A stretch of 64,000 nt of DNA from Microbacterium horticulturae. Its GTDB lineage: Bacteria; Actinomycetota; Actinomycetes; Actinomycetales; Microbacteriaceae. The DNA lies in contig NZ_CP119108.1 of NCBI RefSeq assembly GCF_029094505.1, positions 372,001-436,000 of the forward strand, read 5' to 3'. Below the pieces are notes generated by a model, which saw only the letters and a list, made by a program, of their open reading frames with translations, was not told where the DNA came from and searched no databases. The translations under genes and the position numbers were made by a program. Shown here one piece after another: positions 10,716 through 20,244 of this stretch (positions within the stretch are counted from its first letter, which is position 1; every line of letters starts with the position of its first letter).

Positions 10716-10774
10716 CTGCTCGCGCGCTGGCGCTGCTCGCGCGCTGGCGCTGCTCGCACGCTGGCGCTGCTCGC
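10716..10774. repeat. 17-bp tandem repeat, about 3.5 copies
   Basis: The unit CTGCTCGCGCGCTGGCG occurs at 10716-10732 and 10733-10749. A third copy with one change is at 10750-10766, and a half copy follows. It directly follows the 72-bp inverted repeat and ends about 90 bases before the glgX start. No open frame of convincing codon use runs through it. Confidence 0.85.
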
Positions 10775-10865
10775 GTAGGGTCTCTGGCCGGGCGGTGCGA
10801 CCTCGCACGTAGCGAGGGGCGGGGCGCCGCCGGGGTAACGTTGACCGGGTCAGGAAGGGGAACCC

Positions 10866-13030
<2,165 letters not shown>

Positions 13031-13040
<10 letters not shown>

Positions 13041-13061
13041 GCGAGCGCAGCGAGTCGAAAC
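13031..13061. repeat. Hairpin plus GAGCGAGCGCAGCGAG dispersed repeat at the glgX stop
   Basis: CGCTCG (13031-13036) and CGAGCG (13042-13047) form a 6-bp stem around TTGAG spanning the glgX stop codon. The longer GAGCGAGCGCAGCGAGTCGA block is a familiar dispersed intergenic sequence in Microbacteriaceae (general knowledge, not checked here). A degenerate relative occurs on the minus strand near 43568-43585. It probably terminates glgX transcription. Confidence 0.5.
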
Positions 13062-13203
13062 GGGCCAGATCGCGGCGTACCGCGGCGTGCACACCGGAGG
13101 GGATTCTGGCCGACACGCCGGCCCGCGGCATCCTGCACCCGGTCGAAAAATCTCGTGTCGTCATGTATCAGCGGCCCGACTTCCCTCCTCTCGCAGATGT
13201 GGA

Positions 13204-13213
13204 GACAATTGTC
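13204..13213 (+). promoter_or_regulatory. GACAAT -10-like box inside a GACAATTGTC palindrome
   Basis: GACAAT (13204-13209) sits seven bases before GTG 13217, so the sigma-factor mRNA may be leaderless. The box is half of the perfect 10-bp palindrome GACAATTGTC, which could be a repressor site or an autoregulatory sigma target. Confidence 0.4.
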
Positions 13214-13216
13214 ACT

Positions 13217-13837
13217 GTGACATCCCTTGACGAACCGCCGACCGGCGAAGAGCCGGCCGACGGCGAGCCGACGCGCTGGGAGCGCGCCGGCACCTTGTTC
13301 GCGCAGTGGCGTGAGGGTGACACCCGCGCGATGGACGAGCTCGTCCGCCTGATGACGCCGACGCTCTGGCACGTCGTGCGAGCGTACGGGGTGGATGCCG
13401 CGCTCGCCGAAGACGTCGTGCAGACGACGTGGCTGACGCTCGTGCGCAGGCACGAGACGATCGCCGACCCGCGCGCGGTGTCGGGGTGGCTCACGACCTG
13501 CGCGCGCCGCGAGGCGTGGCGCGCCGGCAAGGCGCAGCGACGCGCCGACGTCACCGACACCGAAGAGCTCGAGCCGCAGCTGCCGGCGGCGGAGTCGGCG
13601 GAGACGTCCGCGTCGCGCAGTGACGAGGCGCAGCGACTGTGGGCGGCTGTTGCGCAGCTGGCCGAACGGTGCCGGCGCCTGCTGCGGGTCATAGCGTTCG
13701 ACGACCGCCCCGACTACGCGCGCATCGCGAAGGACATGGCGATGCCCATCGGCTCGATCGGGCCGACGCGGCAGCGCTGCCTGAGCAAGCTGCGTGCGCT
13801 GCTCGGCGATGAGGGGGTGGCGGCATATGGAGACTGA
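13217..13837 (+). CDS. ECF-like sigma-70 family RNA polymerase sigma factor
   Basis: About 206 residues. Region 2 is recognisable: LFAQWREGDTRAMDELVRLM, then VVRAYGVDAALAEDVVQTTW and RAVSGWLTTCARREAWRAGK. After an acidic linker comes a region-4-like HTH (LAERCRRLLRVIAFDDRPDYARIAKDMAMPIGSIGPTRQRCLSKLRALL). The fold matches extracytoplasmic-function sigma factors. GTG 13217 is preferred (leaderless -10 at 13204); ATG 13163 would add 18 residues. Its 3' end overlaps the next gene by 11 bases. It heads a cluster with a TPR-CHAT protease and a subtilase, so it may drive that cluster's promoters and could itself be released by proteolysis (inference). Confidence 0.85.
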   Translation: MTSLDEPPTGEEPADGEPTRWERAGTLFAQWREGDTRAMDELVRLMTPTLWHVVRAYGVDAALAEDVVQTTWLTLVRRHETIADPRAVSGWLTTCARREAWRAGKAQRRADVTDTEELEPQLPAAESAETSASRSDEAQRLWAAVAQLAERCRRLLRVIAFDDRPDYARIAKDMAMPIGSIGPTRQRCLSKLRALLGDEGVAAYGD

Positions 13838-14291
13838 CGACTTCTCCGTCGACGCGGCGCTGTTCGCGCGGCTGCGCTCCGCGTGGGAGGAACGCGACCC
13901 GGTGCCGGCCGGACTCATCGACCGCATGGTCGCCGCTGTCGCCGTCGAAGACCTCAGCCGCGAGTACGCGCTGCTCACCCTCGTCGAGGGCGAATACGCC
14001 GAGGTGCGCGGCGAGACCGACACGTCGACGCTGCAGTTCAGCGACGGCAAGACGAGCGTGCTGCTGCACGTGACCGCGACAGAGGCCGGCGATCATCGCG
14101 TCGACGGATGGGTGGATGCCGCAGCCCGCGAGGTGCGCCTGGTCCAGGGTGACCGTGAGCAGAAGAGCCAGGTCGGCGAACACGGTCGGTTCGCGTTCGA
14201 CGGGGTGCGCGCCGGGCTCACCCGCGTACGGCTCGCGATCACGCGCGAGGGCGAGGCGAGCTGGTTCCAGACCCCGCAGTTCGAGATCTGA
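13827..14291 (+). CDS. Small protein coupled to the sigma factor; possible anti-sigma or adaptor
   Basis: A 154-residue soluble protein starting at ATG 13827 behind GAGGGGGTGG, inside the end of the sigma gene (11-base overlap), so translation is coupled. The N-terminal half is helical (SVDAALFARLRSAWEERDPVPAGLIDRMVAAVAVEDL). The C-terminal half (about 80-154) has the alternating pattern of a carboxypeptidase-regulatory or transthyretin-like beta-sandwich: VDGWVDAAAREVRLVQGD, then HGRFAFDGVRAGLTRVRLAI. No membrane segment and no zinc-binding HxxxCxxC. Overlap with a sigma gene is typical of anti-sigma factors, but the fold differs from known ones. Role unproven. Confidence 0.75.
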   Translation: METDDFSVDAALFARLRSAWEERDPVPAGLIDRMVAAVAVEDLSREYALLTLVEGEYAEVRGETDTSTLQFSDGKTSVLLHVTATEAGDHRVDGWVDAAAREVRLVQGDREQKSQVGEHGRFAFDGVRAGLTRVRLAITREGEASWFQTPQFEI

Positions 14292-14315
14292 TTCTCCTAT
14301 GACCGGCGGCTGCGC

Positions 14316-14321
14316 CAAGAT
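14316..14321 (+). promoter_or_regulatory. Weak candidate -10 box ahead of the CHAT gene
   Basis: CAAGAT six bases before GTG 14328 keeps only A2 and T6 of TANNNT. GGGAG directly abuts the start codon, too close for a normal ribosome site, so a leaderless start is the better reading. Confidence 0.25.
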
Positions 14322-14327
14322 GGGAGC

Positions 14328-16799
14328 GTGACCCCGACCGCAGTCGAGCTGCATCGTCGCGCTGTGGAGCAGTGCAACGACGGTCGTTTCGCGCTCGCCG
14401 GCCGCACGCTGCAGCGCGCGGCCGAGCGCACGGACGATCCCGACCTGCAAGCGCGGATCAAGGGCACACAGGCCGTGGTACTCCAGCGCACAGGGCACCC
14501 GGCCGAAGCCGAAGCGTTGTGCCGGGCGGCTCTGGCCGGCGACAGCATCCGCGAGTCGACACGTGCGGTGGTGCTCGGACAGCTGGGACTTCTGGCGCTC
14601 GGCGCCGGACGTCTGCATGACGCGGAGCGCGATCTGTCGGCGGCCATCGCCCGGCTGACGGACGATCCGGTGGCCGAGGCGCGAGCACGGATGAACCGCA
14701 GCGTCACCCGTCTGCAGCGACGAGACGCCTCCGGTGCCGCGGACGATCTGGAGCGCGCCGCCGAGATCTTCGCCGACGCGGGACTCACCGTCGATGAAGG
14801 ACAGGCGCAGCATAACCGCGCGTACGTCGCGCTGCTTCAGGGCGATCTCGTGGCGGCCCTGCGCGGAATGCAGGAGGCCCGTCCGCGAGCCGCGACGTCG
14901 GCGGTCGCCGGCGCCGTGTGCGACATGGACGAGGCGGAGGTTCTGCGCGACGCAGGCCTGACGCGGGATGCGGAACGCGCGCTGGTGGCCGCCGCGGCGG
15001 TCTTCGGAGCCCAGCGGATGCCGCAATCGCGGGGCGAGGCGGAGTTCCAGCTCGCCTCGTCGCAGCTTCTGCACGATCCCCGAGGGGCCGCGCGCACGGC
15101 CACGGCGGCCGAGCGCCGCTTCATCGCCCTCGGCAATACGACCTGGGCGGCGCGGGCGGCCGCGATGCGAATGCGCGCCGGACTCAGCGGAGGCAGCGTG
15201 CAGCGTGGCGGTGGACGGCTCTCGGATCCGCGACGCGTGCCCTCGGCCGAAGACGTCGAGGCGACGGCAGCCCTCCTCGATCGGGTCGCCTTCCCGGCTG
15301 AGGCGGCGGCGCTACGACTCACGCTGGCCGTCTGGCGGGCACGCCACGGCCGAGCCGACGGCATCGGGGTGATCCGCGTGCCACGGGGCGCGCCCATCCG
15401 TGTGCAGCTGCTGGCGTACGAGGCGCGCGCGGCTCGCGCCGCTGCACGTCGTCGATACGCCGACGTCCGCCGCGCCGCTGCCGAAGGGCTCGACGTGTTG
15501 ACCGGGTGGCGCCGCTCGTTCGGCAGCCTCGACCTGCAGACTTCGATCGCCATGCACGGGAACGACCTGGTGTTCGCGGGTCTCGGCAGCGCTGTTCACA
15601 CCCGACGCCCCGACATCATCTTCGAGTGGTCGGAGCGCGCCCGTCAGCTCAGCCAGCAAGTCGTCCCGCTGCGTCCGCCTCATGATCCGGAGCTGGCGGC
15701 GGATCTCGCCGAACTCCGGATGCTGCGCACCGACGATCCGGACGGCGTCGACACCGCACGGATTCTGCGGCTGCGCGAACGGACGCGCTCGCGTCAGTGG
15801 ACGCAGACAGCCGCCGGCGCCGCCTGGGAGCGTCAGAGCCTGGAAGGGTTCGTTCCCTCACTCGGCCGCGATACAGCGCTGGTCAGTTACGTATACACGG
15901 GCGACGCGCTCACGGCCCTCGTGGTGACGGACCAGGAGCAGCGGGTCATTCCGCTTCCCGGGGCGGCCGCGGCGCGGGCCCAGCTCCCGGGTCTGCGCGC
16001 AGACCTCGACATGGTCGCCACGGTGCGCACGGGTCCGCTCGCAGAGGTCGTCCGACGTTCGCTCGACGCAAGGCTCGCAACGCTCTCGGATGTTCTGCTG
16101 GATCCTCTGTTGCGCGTGGTCGGCGACCGACGCATGGTCGTCACCGCCCCCGGCATCCTGGCGGGGATCCCCTGGGCGATGCTCCCCGGCGCGAGGGAAC
16201 GGGCGTTCACCCTGGCGCGGTCGGCGGCGCAATGGGCCGAGAGGCACGGCGCACCCTTTTCGATGCACGCGGCGGGCTTCAGCGTCGGCCCGCGCGTCGC
16301 CCGCGGTGGTGAAGAGGTACGCGCAGCGGCAGACGCGTGGGCGTCGCCGACGGTGCTGGAGGGGAAAGCCGCGTCCGTCGACGCGGTCGCCGCGCTGGCG
16401 GAGCGCGTCGATGTGCTGCATGTCGCGGCACACGGTCGGCACGCCGTCGACAACGCGCTGTTCTCGGGCCTCGAGCTGGCCGACGGCACACTTTTCGGGT
16501 ACGACATCGACCGCGTCGGCCACGTCCCTGACGTCGTCGTGCTGTCGGCCTGCGAAGGCGGACGGTCATCGGTGCGTTGGGGTGAAGAGGCCGTGGGCAT
16601 GGCACGCATCTGGCTGGCGGCGGGTGCCCGTTGCGTGATAGCGGCGCCGGTCGTCGTCGCGGACGATGACGCCTGTGAGCTGCTCGGCGCGCTGCACGCC
16701 GAACTCGCGGCGGGAGCAGTGCCGGCAGACGCCCTGGCCGCGGCATCCATCCGAACCGGTCTCGTCACGCCCTTCCAAACGCACGGCACCGGTTTCTGA
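14328..16799 (+). CDS. TPR-CHAT caspase-like protease
   Basis: An 823-residue soluble protein. Residues 1-400 are helical-hairpin repeats of TPR type (LHRRAVEQCNDGRFALAGRTL, ARMNRSVTRLQRRDASGAADDLERAAEIFADAG). A linker rich in Arg/Thr follows, and the C-terminal third is a CHAT cysteine-protease domain. The catalytic dyad is visible: His in LHVAAHGRH (about H702) and Cys in VVLSACEGG (about C742), followed by the RWGEEAVGMARIWLAAGARCVIAAPV strand that closes the fold. No signal peptide. CHAT-TPR proteins serve as regulated proteases in bacterial defence and cell-death systems. Between a sigma factor and a subtilase, it probably senses a partner through the TPRs and cleaves one of its neighbours (inference). 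Confidence 0.9.
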   Translation: MTPTAVELHRRAVEQCNDGRFALAGRTLQRAAERTDDPDLQARIKGTQAVVLQRTGHPAEAEALCRAALAGDSIRESTRAVVLGQLGLLALGAGRLHDAERDLSAAIARLTDDPVAEARARMNRSVTRLQRRDASGAADDLERAAEIFADAGLTVDEGQAQHNRAYVALLQGDLVAALRGMQEARPRAATSAVAGAVCDMDEAEVLRDAGLTRDAERALVAAAAVFGAQRMPQSRGEAEFQLASSQLLHDPRGAARTATAAERRFIALGNTTWAARAAAMRMRAGLSGGSVQRGGGRLSDPRRVPSAEDVEATAALLDRVAFPAEAAALRLTLAVWRARHGRADGIGVIRVPRGAPIRVQLLAYEARAARAAARRRYADVRRAAAEGLDVLTGWRRSFGSLDLQTSIAMHGNDLVFAGLGSAVHTRRPDIIFEWSERARQLSQQVVPLRPPHDPELAADLAELRMLRTDDPDGVDTARILRLRERTRSRQWTQTAAGAAWERQSLEGFVPSLGRDTALVSYVYTGDALTALVVTDQEQRVIPLPGAAAARAQLPGLRADLDMVATVRTGPLAEVVRRSLDARLATLSDVLLDPLLRVVGDRRMVVTAPGILAGIPWAMLPGARERAFTLARSAAQWAERHGAPFSMHAAGFSVGPRVARGGEEVRAAADAWASPTVLEGKAASVDAVAALAERVDVLHVAAHGRHAVDNALFSGLELADGTLFGYDIDRVGHVPDVVVLSACEGGRSSVRWGEEAVGMARIWLAAGARCVIAAPVVVADDDACELLGALHAELAAGAVPADALAAASIRTGLVTPFQTHGTGF

Positions 16800-17041
16800 A
16801 CTCGACGTATCAGGGCCAGATGAGGGGGCTCTAACACTGTGGGACGTTCGCAGCGCCGGGGGTCATCAGACTGGGGAGTCGACCTCGACGGCGGTGCGCT
16901 GCGGCGGAGATGGGCGGACTGGGGACGCCATCGCCGAGCCCAGCGGGAAGGGCGTCGGGGGAGCCGACGTCCTTCCCGTGTGCTCGGCGAAGGATAAAGT
17001 TCGAGATCACAGCGCAGAAGCGCACGGGCGAGGAGGTCACC
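16800..17041. other. Intergenic region between CHAT and subtilase genes
   Basis: 242 bases with no credible gene. A ribosome site GAGGAGG lies at 17030-17036. TAAAGT at 16995-17000 is a possible -10, without a good -35. The base composition is looser than in the flanking genes, so an independent promoter for the subtilase is plausible. Confidence 0.5.
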
Positions 17042-18613
17042 ATGGCGGTGCAGGACGGCAGTGACGGCAAGATCGAGCGCACGCCGCGCGGCGCGAGCTG
17101 GCAGCAGCGCGAGAACAACATCCGGCCGCTCGGCGCGGTGCTGCAACCTCCGGCGGGTCAGGGAGACGACACGTTCTTTCCGACCGTCTACATTCCGGAT
17201 CGGCTTCTCGTCGATGCGGGGCGCGACGCCGGCGAGGTCGCCGCGTCGCTGAACCAGGTCTTCGCGCGCGCCGGCTGGCGTTTCGCGCCGGTGCCCGTTG
17301 TGCGAATCGACCGCCGCGCTTCGCACAGCGATGCGGACCTCGCGTCAGCCACCCGCCTGCAGATCGTCGGCGAAGAAGCCGCTGCCGGATCGATGCCGGA
17401 CGCGTGGGCGCTGCTGACGGCCGCGCGACGCGAGAACGTCGACCTGACGGGAGTGGGGCTCGACCATCTTCTGACGGTGGCACCCGTCGGCATGAATCCC
17501 TTCACCTCGACGAACCCGTTCACCTCGACGAACCCGTTCACGTCGACGAACCCGTTCACGTCGACGAACCCGTTCACCTCGACCAATCCCTTCACCTCGA
17601 CGAACCCCGCCTCAGCGGGTCTGGGAGCGTACGCGCTCCCCGGATTCGGCGGGCGACAGGTGATCTCGTGGATCGGAGCGGCACCGGCGCGCGACCGGCG
17701 CCGGAAGAAGCGCCGCCCCGTGGTGATGATCGTGGACACCGGGTGCGCCCCCCATCCGTGGTTCGGCGGGGGCGTTGTGGACTCCCATGTGACGCTGGAC
17801 GGTGACCCGATCGGCATCAGCGACCCGAGCTCGACCCCCGACCTTCATCCCGACCTGGTCGGGCCGCTGGACGGAGAGATCGATCCCGTGTCAGGGCACG
17901 GCACCTTCCTCGCTGGCATCGTGCATCAGGTGTGCCCGGATGCCGACATCCTCTCCGTGCGCATCGCGGACAGCCTCGGGCGGGTCATCGAGTCCGACCT
18001 CATGAAGGCCATGGAGCAGGTCGCCGAACTCGTGCGCCGCCAGGCGAACGGCGAGGACGGCGGGCGCCGGATCGACGTTCTGAACCTTTCGCTCGGCTAC
18101 TACCACGAGAACCCCGACGACGTGCTGTACAGTGACGGCCTTCGCGCCGTGCTCATGAAGATCGCCATGCACGGCACGACGATCGTCTGCAGCGCCGGCA
18201 ATGACGCGACCGACCGTCCGATGTTCCCGGCGGCGTTCCCCAGTGACGACGGCGCGGCGCCGTTGCTCGCGGTCGGTGCGAAGAATCCGAACGGCAACAG
18301 CGTGGCGCTGTTCAGCAACACGGCGCCCTGGGTCGACATGTACGCGTGCGGGGTGTCGGTGCTCTCGACGTTCCCGAGCTTCGACGGGGGAGCGCAGGCG
18401 GTCACACGCCGCGATGCGCATGGTCAGCGGCGGGAATCCCTCGACCCCGACGACTTCACCGGCGGCTTCGCCGTCTGGAGCGGCACGTCATTCGCGGCCC
18501 CGTACATCTCGGGCCGTCTCGCCGCTCTGCTCGACGAGTGGGACGACGACGTGGATGCCGCGACGCGCGCCTCTCGTGCGGCCGAGGCCGTGGCGAAGCT
18601 GCAGAAGGAGTAA
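17042..18613 (+). CDS. S8 family (subtilisin-like) serine protease with NPFTST repeats
   Basis: A 523-residue protein without signal peptide or membrane segment, so probably cytoplasmic, unusual for subtilases. Residues 1-150 form an uncharacterised N-terminal domain. Residues 152-187 are six exact NPFTST repeats. A basic RDRRRKKRR patch (about 217-225) precedes the catalytic domain. The triad is complete: Asp in MIVDTG (about D232), His in SGHGTF (about H286), Ser in GTSFAAP (about S483). The oxyanion region CSAGNDA is present. Start ATG 17042 has GAGGAGG six bases upstream. The domain order suggests a pro-region and repeat hinge that could be cut to activate it, possibly by the CHAT protease encoded upstream (inference). 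Confidence 0.92.
   Translation: MAVQDGSDGKIERTPRGASWQQRENNIRPLGAVLQPPAGQGDDTFFPTVYIPDRLLVDAGRDAGEVAASLNQVFARAGWRFAPVPVVRIDRRASHSDADLASATRLQIVGEEAAAGSMPDAWALLTAARRENVDLTGVGLDHLLTVAPVGMNPFTSTNPFTSTNPFTSTNPFTSTNPFTSTNPFTSTNPASAGLGAYALPGFGGRQVISWIGAAPARDRRRKKRRPVVMIVDTGCAPHPWFGGGVVDSHVTLDGDPIGISDPSSTPDLHPDLVGPLDGEIDPVSGHGTFLAGIVHQVCPDADILSVRIADSLGRVIESDLMKAMEQVAELVRRQANGEDGGRRIDVLNLSLGYYHENPDDVLYSDGLRAVLMKIAMHGTTIVCSAGNDATDRPMFPAAFPSDDGAAPLLAVGAKNPNGNSVALFSNTAPWVDMYACGVSVLSTFPSFDGGAQAVTRRDAHGQRRESLDPDDFTGGFAVWSGTSFAAPYISGRLAALLDEWDDDVDAATRASRAAEAVAKLQKE
17495..17602 (+). repeat. 18-bp coding minisatellite (six NPFTST codon units)
   Basis: Six in-frame 18-base units, differing only at synonymous third bases (AAT/AAC, CCC/CCG, ACC/ACG), encode six identical NPFTST hexapeptides. 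A seventh degenerate unit starts NP. Protein-level identity with DNA-level variation points to selection on the peptide rather than a very recent duplication. Confidence 0.95.
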
Positions 18614-18628
18614 GGGGAGCGGTGGCCC

Positions 18629-19354
18629 TCACCGCGACGAGTTCGCGGTGCGGCCGCGCACGATGCCCACGAACGCGTCGACGAGCTCGGTGGTGCGGTC
18701 CGCGTCCCACGCCAGAGCGACCGTCGAGACGGGGCCGCCGCGCAGCGGGCGGTAGGTGACGTCCTTGCGGTGGTGCAGCCGCGCCAGCGACATCGGCACG
18801 ACGAGCACCCCGACGCCCGCGGCGACGGTGGCCACGGCATCCTCTGTCGTCTCGGGCGCGTCGAAGACGGGCGCTGTCGTGCCGGGAGACGCGAAGCGCA
18901 GCACGTCGTCGGCCGGAGTGATGAGCACCTCGCCGTCGAGGTCCGAGACCTCGAGCTCGTCGGCCGCCGTCAGCTCGGAGTCGACGGAGACGACCACGAC
19001 GGGCACCTCGTCGTACAGCGCGATCACGTGCAGCCCGTCGCTGTCGATCGGCAGCCGCACGAGCGCAGCGTCGGCGCCGGCCAGGGCCTCACGCTGATCC
19101 GTGAACGGCACCGGAACGAGTTCGAGCGGGTAGCGCGGCATCCGCTCTTCCCAGATGCGGATCCACTTGCCGGGGGTCGCGCCCTCGACGGCGGCCAGGC
19201 GGAAGGGGCCTGCGGGTGGCGGTGCCGGTGAGGGGGAAGGTGCGGGCTTCTTCTTGGGTGCGGGCTTGGGCGCGGCCTTGCCCCCGGGCTTCTGCCCCGC
19301 CGGCCGCGGCGCTCGCCGCGGCGCGCGCCCGCTGCCTGATCGCCCTCTCGCCAT
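18629..19354 (-). CDS. LysR-type substrate-binding domain protein lacking a DNA-binding domain
   Basis: About 241 residues. The first 60 are Arg/Ala/Pro/Lys-rich and probably disordered (PRPAGQKPGGKAAPKPAPKK). The rest is the periplasmic-binding-like effector domain of LysR regulators: FRLAAVEGATPGKW, YPLELVPVPFTDQREALAGADAALVRLPI, VALYDEVPVVVVS-like core, VATVAAGVGVLVVPMSLARL, YRPLRGGPVSTVALAW. No winged helix is present, so it cannot bind DNA in the LysR way. The basic tail might bind nucleic acid instead. ATG 19354 has TAGGTT seven bases upstream (leaderless). Similar HTH-less proteins occur in Microbacteriaceae; the role is unknown. Confidence 0.82.
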   Translation of the reverse strand: MARGRSGSGRAPRRAPRPAGQKPGGKAAPKPAPKKKPAPSPSPAPPPAGPFRLAAVEGATPGKWIRIWEERMPRYPLELVPVPFTDQREALAGADAALVRLPIDSDGLHVIALYDEVPVVVVSVDSELTAADELEVSDLDGEVLITPADDVLRFASPGTTAPVFDAPETTEDAVATVAAGVGVLVVPMSLARLHHRKDVTYRPLRGGPVSTVALAWDADRTTELVDAFVGIVRGRTANSSR

Positions 19355-19361
19355 ACCGTTC

Positions 19362-19367
19362 AACCTA
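19362..19367 (-). promoter_or_regulatory. Candidate -10 box for a leaderless LysR-like gene
   Basis: On the minus strand TAGGTT is followed by seven bases and ATG 19354. No ribosome site is present. Confidence 0.4.
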
Positions 19368-19458
19368 GCGCGCCGCGGGGCGCACATCATCCTGCCGGAC
19401 GACCCGGATACACCCGCGGACGGACGACACCGCGCGATCCGGGGATGAGGCTGGAAGC

Positions 19459-20244
19459 ATGACTCCCGTCCTCACTGCCACCCGTCTCACCCAGCGTTAC
19501 GGCGACCTCATAGCGCTCGACGGCGTCTCGGTCACGATCGGCCGGGGCGAGTCCGTCGCCATCATGGGGGCCTCCGGCTCCGGCAAGACCACGCTGCTGC
19601 ACGCGCTCGCGGCCGTGTCGGCGGTGGATGCCGGATCCATCAGCCTCTTCGTCGACCCGACCGGCCCGCCGCTCGAACTGGTCGGCATGACCGAGTCGCA
19701 GCGGTCGGCCGTGCGCCGCGAGCATGTCGGCTTCGTGTTCCAGGAGCATCTGCTGCTGCCCGAGCTGACCGCCCTCGAGAACGCCGCGCTGCCGCTGCTC
19801 GTGCTCGGAATGCCGCGCCGCGACGCCGATCAGCGCGCCGCCGCGTGGCTGGCAGCTCTCGGTCTTGCCGGCATGGAAGACCGCCGCATCGGCCAGCTCT
19901 CCGGCGGGCAGGCGCAGCGCGTCGCCATCGCCCGCGCCCAGGTCGCCGGCGCCCCCGTGGTGTTCGCCGATGAGCCGACCGGCGCCCTCGACTCGCACAC
20001 GTCCGACGAGGTCATGACCGCGTTGCTACACGCCACGACCGGGCAGGGCCGCAGTCTCGTCGTCGTCACCCACGATGCCGGGGTCGCCGCCCGCTGCGAC
20101 CGCGCGCTGCGCATGCGTGACGGACATCTGACGGAAGAGGGGGTGGATGCCGCGACCGCCGCGCCGGCACCGGTTGCGGCGGCGGTGCCCGCGGCATCCA
20201 CCCCCGCCTTCGTCGCGCCGCAGAACAGTGAGGCGTCGCGATGA
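19459..20244 (+). CDS. ABC exporter ATPase, LolD/MacB type
   Basis: A 261-residue ATPase of the FtsE/LolD/MacB/SalX group. Walker A GASGSGKTTLLHALAAV, Q-loop VGFVFQEHLLLPELTALENAALPLL (characteristic of this subfamily), signature QLSGGQAQRVAIARA, Walker B VFADEPTGALDS, and H-loop VVVTHDAGVAARC are complete. The C-terminal 35 residues are Ala/Pro-rich. Its stop overlaps the permease start (ATGA), defining a two-gene exporter. Such pairs act in cell-envelope stress, antimicrobial peptide export or lipoprotein handling; the substrate cannot be read here. Confidence 0.9.
   Translation: MTPVLTATRLTQRYGDLIALDGVSVTIGRGESVAIMGASGSGKTTLLHALAAVSAVDAGSISLFVDPTGPPLELVGMTESQRSAVRREHVGFVFQEHLLLPELTALENAALPLLVLGMPRRDADQRAAAWLAALGLAGMEDRRIGQLSGGQAQRVAIARAQVAGAPVVFADEPTGALDSHTSDEVMTALLHATTGQGRSLVVVTHDAGVAARCDRALRMRDGHLTEEGVDAATAAPAPVAAAVPAASTPAFVAPQNSEASR

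Noticed and set aside
16839-16997. A 52-codon frame (GTG to TAA) between the CHAT and subtilase genes
   Set aside because: Third positions are often A or T, the product is mostly Arg and Gly, and the ribosome site is badly spaced. It looks like chance.
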